A stretch of 64,000 nucleotides of DNA from an uncultured Lachnospiraceae bacterium (GTDB lineage: Bacteria > Bacillota > Clostridia > Lachnospirales > Lachnospiraceae). The notes under the pieces are model-generated. The model was not told the origin of the DNA. It saw nothing but the letters and a program-made list of their open reading frames with translations, and made no database searches. The stretch covers positions 1-64,000 of the forward strand of contig CAJUQY010000004.1 of the NCBI GenBank assembly GCA_910588815.1, read 5' to 3'. Numbering within the stretch: the first letter of the stretch is position 1; every line of letters starts with the position of its first letter. Position numbers and translations under genes: made by a program. Positions 52,956-62,300 of the stretch are shown in pieces.

Positions 52956-55900
52956 CTATCTGTACCCCCGTCTCCTCCTGACCGCCCACATGGCAAGTAC
53001 TCCCGCGGAAACCGCTGCCAACAGGCATAAATAAGTAACCGGTGAGGCGTCTCCCGTCACGATTCGCCCAAAGCTTTTTAAGGGTTCGATCTTCCCTTCA
53101 AACAGCAGGGTGACCGTATCATCCTGATCCGTGACGCTCACCCCCCGCCAATCCCCGGAAAGCGTGATATTGGTGAGCATCTCATCCAAAACATCGACCC
53201 CCTGCTTTACAGTGGTAAAATAAACCGGATTCTGCTCCGCAATCTGAAAGCCGGCAGGCGCCGTGCCGAACTCATAACGGTAGGCAGTCACCTGCTCTCC
53301 CGTCTCCAGGGGAATCGGATCAAATGAAATGATATGATTTTTCTTGGAATTTAATCCCTGCGCCAACGGATGCCATTCCTCTGAACGGTTTGTCCGATAG
53401 GCAATCGCGTAGTCCAGCTCGTCCGTGAAGGTTCCCGTATGCAATTCCCGCATAACCACTTGTTCCGGCAAATAGTCGGTACAGGTAAAATTCTCCAGGG
53501 CCGTGTTGGATGCGTTTTTCAAAGTCGTAATGATATATTTATAGGTATCCCCCGTCTGTGTCCGCCGAATCGTTTTCTTGGCAACCTCCAGATTGATCAC
53601 CGCCAGCTCATCTTCCAGAGCCACCGTCTGAACCTCGCCGGTATCCGACACCGTAAATTCCAGATCGGCCGCTGTCAGATACCCCTCCGGTGCTGTTTCT
53701 TCGTGGAGAAGATATGTCTCTCCAACCGTCAGCTTTTCGATAAGCCGCGGCTCTTCCCCGCTGGTCCACTCGCAGACCACGCGCCCTTCTCCGTCAAGAA
53801 TCTGCAGGACGGCTCCCGCCAGCGCGCTTCCGTCCGCGGCATCCACCTTGAAAATCTCCGTCTTCGTGATATCGTCCTCCATGTGAACCTTTTGAACCTC
53901 TCCGGTATCCCCCACCGTAAAGTCCACCGCCTCCGCTGTCGCATAGCCATCTGCCGGCCGTGTCTCTGTCAGCGTATAGGTCCGCCCGGCAACGAGCCTT
54001 GTGATCCTGTGGGGCTTCTCCCCGGAAATCCATTCATCAACCACCGTCCCATCCTCGTCCGTCACCCTGAGACTGGCTCCCGGAAGTTCTTTTCCGTCGG
54101 TGATATCCTTCTTGGAAATCTCGATTTTGGTAATATCGTCCTCCATCACAATCCACTGAAGCGCTCCGGTATCCTCCACCGTAAACTCCACCGGCTCTGC
54201 CGTCACATAGCCGTCTGCCGCAGATTTCTCTGTCAGAACATAGGTCTCGCCGACCACCAACTTTTTGATCTCACGAGGACTTCCGTCCGTCACCCACTCG
54301 TCAACCACATTTCCGTCCGCATCCGTCACCTGAAGCGCTGCACCCGAAATCCCCGGAAGCTTCTCCGCGTTTTCTTTCGGCTCTCCAGGAACATATTCCT
54401 CTTCTTCCAAAGTCTCGGCTTCCCCTTCCCCGCTCGTTTCGGCAAGCTCAACCTTCTGAATACGGATTTTTGTGATATCATCCTCCATATGGATCTTTTG
54501 AAGTTCCCCGGTATCGGAGGCGGTGAAGGTAATCGTCTCGGCCGTCGCATACCCCGGTGCCGGCAATGTTTCCGTCAGCGTATAGGTTTCCCCGGCCACA
54601 AGCCCTGTGATGCGATGGGGCGTTTCCCCCGACACCCACTCCTCAATCAGATTTCCCCTCGAATCCGCAATCCGGAGACGGGCTCCCGGAAGCTCCTCTC
54701 CCGTGGTCAAGTCTGTTTTGGAAATCTCAAATTTTGTGATATCGTCCCGCATCTCCACTCTCTGGACACTTCCTGTATCTGATACCGTAAATAAAACGGA
54801 TTCCGCCGTCGCATAGCCGGGAGCCGGCAGTATTTCGGTCAGCCTGTAGGTTTCTCCCGCAACCAGCTTTGTGATCAGATGCGGCTGTGATCCGGATATC
54901 CACCGGTCAATCACCGCTCCGCCCGCGTCTGTCACCTGAAGGTGGGCTCCCGGAAGCTCCTCCCCTGTGGTCAAATCCCTTTTGGAAATCTGAATTTTCG
55001 TGACATCGTCCCTCATCACCACCGGCTCCGCTCCCTCGGACGCCGTAAAGGTAATGCTCTCGGCCGTCGCGTAGCCGGGAGCCGGTAGGGTTTCCGTGAG
55101 CGTATAGGTCTCTCCTCTCTTTAAATTTTGTATCATGTGCGGTGTCGTCCCGGATGTCCAGGCATCTACCACCGTCCCGTTTCTGTCCGTGACCTGCATG
55201 TTGGCCCCCGGAAGCTCCTGCCCCGTAGTGAGATCCTTCTTAGAGAGCCGCATGGAAACCGGGGCATCCGTAACCTGAACCGTCAGAGATGCCCGCACAG
55301 GCTCATAGGCCCCGCAGGTCATCAAATCCTGATACTCTTTCGCCGTATAGACAAAATTGTCACCCTCCCAGCCCCCGGAAAGCTGCCTCTTCATATTCAC
55401 GGTCCCTGTGCCGGCATCCGTACCGGTCGCAGTAATCGTCAGTTTATTCCCACTCTTCGACACCTTGACGGGCCCGCTGCTCTCGACTGTCATGTCAGAA
55501 AGGGCATTGTTGGTGTCTGTAACCGTCGTGCTCTGTCCTGCCTGCAAGGTAATCGTTTCTTTATGGAAGCTTGGAATTCTGTCATAATCTCTCACTTTTT
55601 TCTCAATGGCATCATAATAGGTCTGCAGCTTCTCCCTGGTGGTTATATTGTCTGTGGAGATCCACTGTTCTCCCGCCTCCCCATTGCGCGCCATGATATA
55701 CTTCCAGATCAGAGACTGAGCTGCCGCCCAGCCGTCCAGCCCCCATCCGGAATGTTCTCCATAATAGGCGGTCAGGCTTAGCTTTTTTGCAAAGGCGGCA
55801 TCATCGTTAAAATATTTTGCCAGTGTCACCCACTGATCTCTCACGGATGCCACCGTGTCCACATGCGGTTCCAGACAAAACAGCCGCTCTCCTGTCTCCC

Positions 55901-56087
55901 GGACACAAAAATATCCACCCTTTGAGGTATGGCCGTCTTTATAATGAAAACTCCAACTGTCTGAAAAGACCGTCATCACATTGGTCGCCTGGGGATGGGC
56001 CGCAGCCCGTGGGGCGAACCCCCAGGCTGCCAAAACCACCGCCAAAAACAATCCGAAAAATCTTTTTCTTCTTTTTCCCCTTCTCAT
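52956..56087 (-). CDS. Thioester-domain surface adhesin with six SpaA-like repeats
   Basis: The 1043-residue protein has a signal peptide (RRKRFFGLFLAVVLAAWGFAPRAAA). An N-terminal thioester (TQXA-type) domain covers about residues 35-265: Cys71 in LFCLEPHV and Gln124 in WAAAQSLIWKYI are the likely bond-forming pair. Six prealbumin-like SpaA/Cna-B repeats of about 88 residues follow (about 277-830), each with a K-x-D entry, LPGA, VxDxW, and YxLTE ending in EDDIT. A DUF11-like domain (about 835-1000) and a C-terminal helix with RRRRGYR end the protein. There is no LPxTG, only IVTGDASP before the helix. Thioester domains bind host proteins covalently, so adhesion is the inferred role. It overlaps the upstream partner gene by ATGA. 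Confidence 0.9.
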   Translation of the reverse strand: MRRGKRRKRFFGLFLAVVLAAWGFAPRAAAHPQATNVMTVFSDSWSFHYKDGHTSKGGYFCVRETGERLFCLEPHVDTVASVRDQWVTLAKYFNDDAAFAKKLSLTAYYGEHSGWGLDGWAAAQSLIWKYIMARNGEAGEQWISTDNITTREKLQTYYDAIEKKVRDYDRIPSFHKETITLQAGQSTTVTDTNNALSDMTVESSGPVKVSKSGNKLTITATGTDAGTGTVNMKRQLSGGWEGDNFVYTAKEYQDLMTCGAYEPVRASLTVQVTDAPVSMRLSKKDLTTGQELPGANMQVTDRNGTVVDAWTSGTTPHMIQNLKRGETYTLTETLPAPGYATAESITFTASEGAEPVVMRDDVTKIQISKRDLTTGEELPGAHLQVTDAGGAVIDRWISGSQPHLITKLVAGETYRLTEILPAPGYATAESVLFTVSDTGSVQRVEMRDDITKFEISKTDLTTGEELPGARLRIADSRGNLIEEWVSGETPHRITGLVAGETYTLTETLPAPGYATAETITFTASDTGELQKIHMEDDITKIRIQKVELAETSGEGEAETLEEEEYVPGEPKENAEKLPGISGAALQVTDADGNVVDEWVTDGSPREIKKLVVGETYVLTEKSAADGYVTAEPVEFTVEDTGALQWIVMEDDITKIEISKKDITDGKELPGASLRVTDEDGTVVDEWISGEKPHRITRLVAGRTYTLTETRPADGYATAEAVDFTVGDTGEVQKVHMEDDITKTEIFKVDAADGSALAGAVLQILDGEGRVVCEWTSGEEPRLIEKLTVGETYLLHEETAPEGYLTAADLEFTVSDTGEVQTVALEDELAVINLEVAKKTIRRTQTGDTYKYIITTLKNASNTALENFTCTDYLPEQVVMRELHTGTFTDELDYAIAYRTNRSEEWHPLAQGLNSKKNHIISFDPIPLETGEQVTAYRYEFGTAPAGFQIAEQNPVYFTTVKQGVDVLDEMLTNITLSGDWRGVSVTDQDDTVTLLFEGKIEPLKSFGRIVTGDASPVTYLCLLAAVSAGVLAMWAVRRRRGYR

Positions 56088-56914
56088 AGCGCCGGCCTCT
56101 CTGTCATCTGTCTTCCGTCTGAAGAAGCATCATCCCCGGAGGAACGTTTTCTCTTCCTGAAAAGCACGCAGAAGACAAAAGCCGCCCCAAGGAGCGCCGC
56201 TCCGAGTACCCCTGCCATCGTATCATTCAACAGTACCACATCTCCGTTGACAGAAGCCGCCATGGGCACTGCCTCTTCCGCAAAGATTTCCGTCTCCTCC
56301 ACACGCTCTTCCCCCACGGCGTCCTGCAGGCTTTCTTCTCCCTGTACCGTTTCTTTTTCCTGTGCTTTTTCTTCTCCCTCTGCGGTTTCGTTTTCCTCTT
56401 CCCGCAGGACTTCTTCTTCCCGCAGCATCTCCTCTTCTCCTGCTTCATCTCCCGGCACGGCTTCCTCTTCTTGTACCGCATCCGCCACGGTCCCCGTATA
56501 ATTTGCCGTTGCTTTCCACTGAATGGGTACCTCCCTGTCCCGATCCACATTGGCGGCATAACGGCACACCGCTTCATAGGCCAGGGGCAATCCGGACGGT
56601 GTCTCCTCGGTGACGTGATAATCCACCTCGATCATCTTCAGCACATTCCCGTCCCTGGTGATTTCCTTCTGGAGCCGCTCAATATCATTGTCCTCCACGG
56701 CATAGCTCACATATTCCTCCATGATCTGCTGATCCCGCCAGAGTTCCTTCTTTGACACCTGAAGCTCTATGCTGCTTTCATCCAATACATAGGTCACTCC
56801 GTCACGGGTGACAGTCCTGGGAACCTGCCCCGCATCCTCCTTTGTCAGAATAAATTCCTCTTCAATGGTCCGTTCTTCCTCCAGTCTTCCTGTCCCATTC
56901 CAAAAATCGTTCAT
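56084..56914 (-). CDS. Acidic membrane-anchored partner protein of the adhesin, unknown
   Basis: The 276-residue product is read from the ATG at 56914 (15 codons inside a longer frame) with GGGAG upstream. Residues 1-160 form a soluble domain including VPRTVTRDGVTYVLDESSIELQVSKKELW and a Tyr/aromatic-rich beta region. About residues 165-225 are almost all Glu, Ala and Arg/Gln, a probable extended or coiled segment. One helix (about 238-257) and a basic tail RKRKRSS end it. There is no signal peptide, yet the basic tail implies the N-terminus faces outward. I recognise no family. The four-base overlap with the adhesin gene strongly suggests the two act together. Confidence 0.65.
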   Translation of the reverse strand: MNDFWNGTGRLEEERTIEEEFILTKEDAGQVPRTVTRDGVTYVLDESSIELQVSKKELWRDQQIMEEYVSYAVEDNDIERLQKEITRDGNVLKMIEVDYHVTEETPSGLPLAYEAVCRYAANVDRDREVPIQWKATANYTGTVADAVQEEEAVPGDEAGEEEMLREEEVLREEENETAEGEEKAQEKETVQGEESLQDAVGEERVEETEIFAEEAVPMAASVNGDVVLLNDTMAGVLGAALLGAAFVFCVLFRKRKRSSGDDASSDGRQMTERPAL

Positions 56915-57317
56915 TCTATTTCTCCCTTCTTTTTTACGAATGTCTGCGTGAATCACCACAAGGGTATCGGAGCTTTTCTGTCTTACCCTGTCTCACCTCA
57001 CTTTCACAAAAAGTTCTCCGAAAGCTCCGGGAAATTCTTTCCGCTCATAGAACCTGGGATCTGACTCACAGAATATAAAATCTGTCAGAATAGAACTGAA
57101 AAAGAAACAGGCAAAAACTGCCGCCTGTCAGACATGGTCTGTCACCATTTGCTTCGCTAAAATCTGTAAGGAAATCATTTGGCCGATATGGCCTGAATAT
57201 ACATCAGAAAATTTTGTGAAAGAATTTCATCGGAAAACTTTTCTTCAATTGTACTGCCCATTATAACGCAGCTTTCCTGTGCTGCCAACCTCTTTTTCTC
57301 AATTTATAAAAAATTTA
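56915..57317. other. Intergenic region upstream of the adhesin operon
   Basis: About 400 bases without a gene. It should contain the promoter of the adhesin operon, but I see only a weak candidate (TTGCCT and TATTCT, 16 apart, near 57085-57112 on the minus strand). A near-perfect dyad, TGTCAGAC with GTCTGTCA, lies at 57126-57144, and a further CTGTCAGA near 57083. These could be regulator sites. No ORF with a ribosome binding site or RNA gene was found. Confidence 0.4.
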
Positions 57318-57352
57318 GAAAAGGCGCAGGGACTATGCTTTCCTGCGCCTTC
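57318..57352 (-). terminator. Terminator overlapping the stop of the TepA-like gene
   Basis: On the minus strand AAGGCGCAGG pairs with CCTGCGCCTT around AAAGCATAGTC, then TTCTAAATTTTTT follows. The TAG stop codon is in the loop, so translation of the last codons would compete with folding. Confidence 0.7.
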
Positions 57353-58085
57353 TGATCATTTCCCGAAGCCTGCGGAGGGCCCGGTCAATGCCGCCCACCT
57401 GGCGGATGAGTCCCATGCGGACCGCATCCTCCCCAACGAGAAGGGTTCCCAGATCCTTCGTCATATCTGTGGTGTTCATCATCAGCTCCTCGATCTTATC
57501 CTGCGGAACATCGCTGTGGTCCGCGATAAATCCGGTAATCCGATCCTGAATCCGCTGAAAATAGTGATAAGTCTGAGGAGCGCCAATGGTCATTCCCGTC
57601 ATCCGCACTGGATGAATCAACATGCTGGCCGACGGCACGATAAAGGAATCATCTGCCGATACGGCCAGAGGGACCCCTATGGAATGGCTGTCCCCGATCA
57701 CCAGTGAGACTGTGGGCTTGCTGAGAGAAGCCACCATCTCTGCCAGCGCCAGTCCGCAGGAGACATCCCCGCCCTGGGTGTTAATGAGAAGGAGCACGCC
57801 CTCAATTTCTCTGCTGTCCTCAATCTGAGCCAGCTTCGGCAGTACGTGTTCATATTTGGTGGTCTTGCTGCCCGAATTCAAATTTTCATGGCCCTCGATC
57901 TCTCCGATGATCGACAGAAGATAGATATCTCCCCGCCCTTTTCCCTCGTCAAGCAGCACCTGTCCGTACTCTTCAATCCGCTCATCGCTTTTTCCGCTTT
58001 GATCGGAAACCGACGAATTTCCACCATTCTTCACCTGCGTCTTCTGCTCCATATGCCCGCCCCTCTTTCCTTTCTTCTTTCCCAT
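57333..58085 (-). CDS. ClpP-family serine protease, TepA-like
   Basis: The 250-residue protein has a ClpP/crotonase-type fold. INTQGGDVSCGLALAEMVASLSKPTVSLVIGDSHSIGVPLAVSADD spans the oxyanion loop and likely nucleophile (Ser in GDSHSIG, about residue 134), and SASMLIHPVRMTGM carries the probable His (about 158). This pattern matches TepA/YmfB, linked in Bacillus to protein export and sporulation. The first 45 residues are basic and polar, as a flexible tail. No ClpX/ClpA partner is adjacent. AGGAGG precedes the ATG by six bases. A palindromic element lies 26 bases upstream. Confidence 0.85.
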   Translation of the reverse strand: MGKKKGKRGGHMEQKTQVKNGGNSSVSDQSGKSDERIEEYGQVLLDEGKGRGDIYLLSIIGEIEGHENLNSGSKTTKYEHVLPKLAQIEDSREIEGVLLLINTQGGDVSCGLALAEMVASLSKPTVSLVIGDSHSIGVPLAVSADDSFIVPSASMLIHPVRMTGMTIGAPQTYHYFQRIQDRITGFIADHSDVPQDKIEELMMNTTDMTKDLGTLLVGEDAVRMGLIRQVGGIDRALRRLREMIRRRRKA

Positions 58086-58111
58086 GACCGGCCTCCTGTG
58101 GTCTTTTTGTC

Positions 58112-58147
58112 TATAGTGGACGACAAATTAATTTGTCGTTGACTATA
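58112..58147. repeat. Palindromic element, copy 2
   Basis: A 36-base palindrome reads TATAGTGGACGACAAATT, then AATTTGTCGTTGACTATA; the halves differ at only two positions. In reverse complement its first 16 bases equal the first 16 of the copy at 4023-4059, over 54 kb away. It lies between the C39 peptidase gene and the TepA-like gene, 26 bases before the start codon of the latter. Confidence 0.75.
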
Positions 58148-58225
58148 GTATGGAAAGTAGTATGGAAAGAGCCGGACATTTTTATTCACGAAGCGCCTGC
58201 ATCTCAAAAATTTCCGCCTGTGCGG

Positions 58226-59203
58226 TCAAAAATTTTCCCCGATACTGCCTCTTTGCGAATAAGCCCAGACATTTTTAATCTGGCCCTCCACCTGCTCATA
58301 GGGCCATCTTTTCAGGCTGCGCATGGGACTGTTGGGATCGTGGACCAGGAGCTCCTCCCCCTCTCTTCCGTAAATGACAATGAAATGGCCTGTGGAGGTG
58401 AAGTCCCCCGGCTGCATGCTGCAGATCAGCGGATGGCCTGCATCCAGCTCCGCAAAAAGCGTACTCTCAGAAAGCGCCGGATTGCTCCAGGAGAGCCCCA
58501 GCCGCTCCGCCCCCGAGCTCATAAGTTCCCAGCTCGTACCCACATTTTCCAGATAATAGCCATTTTCCGTGGAAAATTCCGCCATGGCTTTCGGATTCAT
58601 GGACGTATCTCCGGTCAGCCCCACATAGACCATAGAGAGGCAGACCGGGCCGCAGCCGCTTAAGGCCATCAGATCATCCCCATAGGTCTCATACCCCCAC
58701 CGCTTGTCCCACTGAATAAAAAGCGGAATTTCTCCGTCCTTACACTCCCCGGACACGTCAATCTCATCGGTCCGCCGATCCTTATACTCCGGGTAATGGT
58801 ATACGAAATCCGCCGCCTCCGGCGTACTTTCCAGAAAACTCCTGAGAAATTCCGGATACTCGCCCGGATGGTCCTTCACATAGGCCGCGATTTCCTCTAC
58901 CGTCATGTCTCCGCCATCGGTGCTCGCATTCTCCGTGTTTCCCGTGCTGTCAAGGGTGGTGATCCCACCTGAGGCCGCATCGGCTGTCCGGCTTCCCCCG
59001 CCCTTTTCTCCCTGCTTGGCCTCAGGAGCCGTGACTCTCCCAAGCCAGAAAGAAAAGCTGCAAAGAACCATCATAGACATACAGAGAAAAATCTTGACGT
59101 TTCTCCTCTGTCTCCGTTTCATGCGCTTCCTCTCCTGCAGTCTGGTAACGCTGTCCCGGCGTTCGTACTGCTGTGATGTTTTCCTGGCGCTATTGTAACT
59201 CAT
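58226..59203 (-). CDS. Membrane-anchored C39-family cysteine peptidase
   Basis: The 325-residue protein is read from the ATG at 59203 with AAGGAGG before it; 18 further codons upstream lack support. A strongly basic N-terminus (KRMKRRQRRNVK) is followed by one membrane helix (about residues 37-55), then a Ser/Thr/Gly-rich linker. The C39-like domain holds Cys in LSGCGPVCLSMVYVG (about 181), His in STGHFIVIYG (about 271) and Asp in LLVHDPNSP (about 285). Such proteins act outside the cell on peptides or cell-wall-linked targets. There is no ABC exporter, so a bacteriocin-leader role is unlikely. The target is unknown. Confidence 0.85.
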   Translation of the reverse strand: MSYNSARKTSQQYERRDSVTRLQERKRMKRRQRRNVKIFLCMSMMVLCSFSFWLGRVTAPEAKQGEKGGGSRTADAASGGITTLDSTGNTENASTDGGDMTVEEIAAYVKDHPGEYPEFLRSFLESTPEAADFVYHYPEYKDRRTDEIDVSGECKDGEIPLFIQWDKRWGYETYGDDLMALSGCGPVCLSMVYVGLTGDTSMNPKAMAEFSTENGYYLENVGTSWELMSSGAERLGLSWSNPALSESTLFAELDAGHPLICSMQPGDFTSTGHFIVIYGREGEELLVHDPNSPMRSLKRWPYEQVEGQIKNVWAYSQRGSIGENF

Positions 59204-59265
59204 ATGGCGGCCTCCTTCGTATTCTCCACACACGCTCCATCCGGCGCAAATTTTCACATATCATT

Positions 59266-59274
59266 ATTATATCA
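59266..59274 (-). promoter_or_regulatory. Extended -10 promoter of the C39 peptidase gene
   Basis: On the minus strand TGATATAAT is an extended -10 (TGnTATAAT) 63 bases before the ATG. No good -35 box accompanies it, which extended -10 promoters can lack. Confidence 0.45.
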
Positions 59275-59384
59275 GAGAAATCTTGACTAGCCATGAATCG
59301 AATATGAAGATTTCCGAAAAATTGCAAAAAATATGTATATTCCCTGATACATACCCCCGGATTTTCCATATGGAACTGTCCGTT

Positions 59385-62300
59385 TTACAGAAGGATCGCC
59401 TCTTCCAGGGAAAAGGAATAGATATAGCGTTCCTTAACCTGCTTTCCCGTGCTCATTTCCAGCGCCGCCTGATAATAATCCAGCTGCGTCCGGTAACGCT
59501 CCACGAAATACCGTCTCGCCGCCTCCTTGTCAGACCGGTCCACCCGGTCCGTTTTGTAATCCACCACGACAAGCGCCCCGTCCTCCTCAAACCAGGCATC
59601 GATAATCCCCTGTACCAACATGATCTCCTCCGCCAGGGAGCTTTCCACATACTCTACCCGAATCTCCTTCGCCGGAAGTCCCATGACAAACTGCTGCTCC
59701 TTTTTCAGTCTTTCTGCCCCGGCCATCCGCCGTCCGAGAGGAGAGGCGAGAAACCGTCTGATTCGTCCCAGGTTCAAAGTCTGTCCCGTATCCTTCGGCA
59801 AAAGCCCCTCCCGCTCCAACTCCTGTACCGCAAGGCGCACCGCCTGGTCAGAAGGTTCCGTCCGAAAAGGCAAAAGCTCCAGAAGCTTATGATACGCCGT
59901 CCCTCTGGATGCCCCGGAAAGAGGCTCCTCTGGTTCCAAAAAGCGCGGAGACAGCGTTTCTTCCTCCCGAAATAACTGTTCCTCTTCCGCTTCTCTCTCT
60001 TCCCTCTTAAGCTCCGAAACGCTGAACTTCCTGGGCGCCGTTACAGCCTCCCCATAACCGTACTGATAAGACAGGCTGTCCCTGAGCTGTTCTTTAAGCC
60101 CTGCGTCTTCCTCACCCTTCGCCCCCGGCATCTCCTCCCGCCGGAATTTCCCGACAGCCTGCCAGAGAACCTCCTCCCGCACCAGCTCCTCCATTGTCAC
60201 CAGGCGGACACTCACAGGGAGCTCCCTCTCATACAGCGGATGGAATATGGGCGGCGTGACTCCCCGCTCCGATAAGATTTCTCCATAAGCCCGGTTCCTC
60301 ACCAGGGCCATCAAAATCCAGTCCAGATAGGAACCGGCAGAAAAAACCGTACCGTAAGGAAGGGATTCCCCCTCGCAAAGGCGAAGGCTGTTCCACTTGA
60401 CCAGTTTTGTTTCCAGAAAACGGTCGGCCCCCGTGATAATGAGTTTTTCCTCCGCCCTGGTGAGGGCAACGTAAAGAACCCGGAGTTCCTCCCCCAGCAT
60501 TTCCAGGCGAAGCCTCCTCTGGAACACTTTCTTGGGAAGGGTAGCCGCTTTCACCCGCTTTTCTACATCCACAAAATCTGCCGCGATTCCAAGCTCCGGG
60601 TGGAAAAGAATCTTCCGGTTCATATCCTGTCTATTGAAAGGCTTGCCTGCACCAGAAAGAATAACTATAGGATATTCCAGCCCTTTACTCTTATGGATGC
60701 TGGTAATGCGGACCACATTCTCATCCCCGCCGGGTGAGGCAGCCTCCCCGAAATCCACGGAATACTTCTGAAGCTTTTCGATATACCGGACAAACTGGAA
60801 CACTCCCCGATAGCTGGTGTTCTCATAATCCACCGCCCGTTTGATCAGCATCTCCATATTCTTCCTGCGGATATTTCCGCCGGGCATAGCCGCCAGCACA
60901 AAGCCGTAACCGGTCTTTTCCAGAATGTAGCGCAAAAGCTCATGAAGCCGCAGATAAACCGCCTTTTCCCTGAAATCCGCAAGCATAGAAAGAAACTGTC
61001 CCGATTTTCTTACAAGCTCCTCTTCCACAGGCAATTCCTCTCCCCGCTCCTCCCCCCCGCAAGAACGCAGGGCGCCATAAAGGCCCCTGAGCTGTCCCGG
61101 TGAGGCCTCCCGGCCGGCGCTTGCCGACAGGAGCGCCATTTCCTCCGAAGAAAAATTCCCGATCGGCGAGGTCATGACCGCCGCCAGCGGAACATCCTGC
61201 ATGGGATTGTCAATCACACGCAAAAGGTTTAATATACAGCGGATCTCCCTGGCCGTAAAATATCCTGTCTTCGTCTGAGCCACGGCCGGAATCCCGGCCT
61301 CCATCAGCACATCCGTAAATACCTCCGCCCAGCCGCTTATGGTCCGAAGAAGAATAACTATATCACTGTAGCGGGCCGTGCGGTATTCCCCTGTCTCCTT
61401 GTCCAGCACCAAAAAGCCTGTTTCCGGCGAGACTAACTGCCTGATCCGCCCCGCCACGGCCCGCGCCTCCAGTTCCTTTGCCTGATATTCCTTAAATTCC
61501 TCCTCAGTCTCCGATGCCTTTCCCAGATCCAGAAGGAGCACCTCCGTCCGGAGACCGCCGTTTTCCTGCTCCTCCCCCGGCATTTTCACCTCCGGAAACT
61601 GCCTTCCGGGAATCAGGGCCGCATCCTCGTCGTAGGTAATTCCTCCCAGCCTTTTTTCCATCAGCTGGCCAAACAGGAAATTCGCGGTTTGAAGCACTGC
61701 CTCTCTGCTCCGGAAATTCCGGTGAAGATCGATTTTTTGGTATGCACTTTCCTCCTTGGTATAGGAGGCGTATTTCTCCATGAATAATTCCGGCCTGGCC
61801 TGGCGGAATTTATAAATGCTCTGCTTGACATCCCCCACCATAAACACATTGGGACGTCCCTCCCGCTCCTTCGACACACTGTTTAAAATAGCCTCCTGGA
61901 TCCAGTTGCTGTCCTGATATTCGTCAATCATAATCTCATGAAAGCTCCGGCTAAGCTCCACCGCCGTCTCCGAGGGAAGGAAACCGCCGTCCCCGGAGGG
62001 TTCCGTCAGGATCCGAAGGGCAAAGTGGGCCACATCGCCAAAATCCACGATATTCTTTTCCCGTTTGGCTTCCCCGAACGCCTGTCCGAAGGCAAGCGCC
62101 AGCCGTATCAACTCCTTAAGCGGTTCCCCAGCCGCCCGGGTGTCGGAGCAGACCTGAGAAAGCGGCCCCAGATAAAAGGCCTCCGCCAGGGCGACCATTT
62201 CTTTTTTCATGGTGTCCCGAAGAGAAGAGAGAAACTCCTTTCTTTCCTCATCCGCCAGGGCCTTCTTACCGATCCTGGGTTTTTTCACGAAGGAGCCCTT

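Noticed and set aside
58226..59203. C39 peptidase as a bacteriocin leader-processing enzyme
   Set aside because: There is no fused or adjacent ABC transporter and no small leader-bearing peptide gene; the protein is a lone membrane-anchored enzyme.
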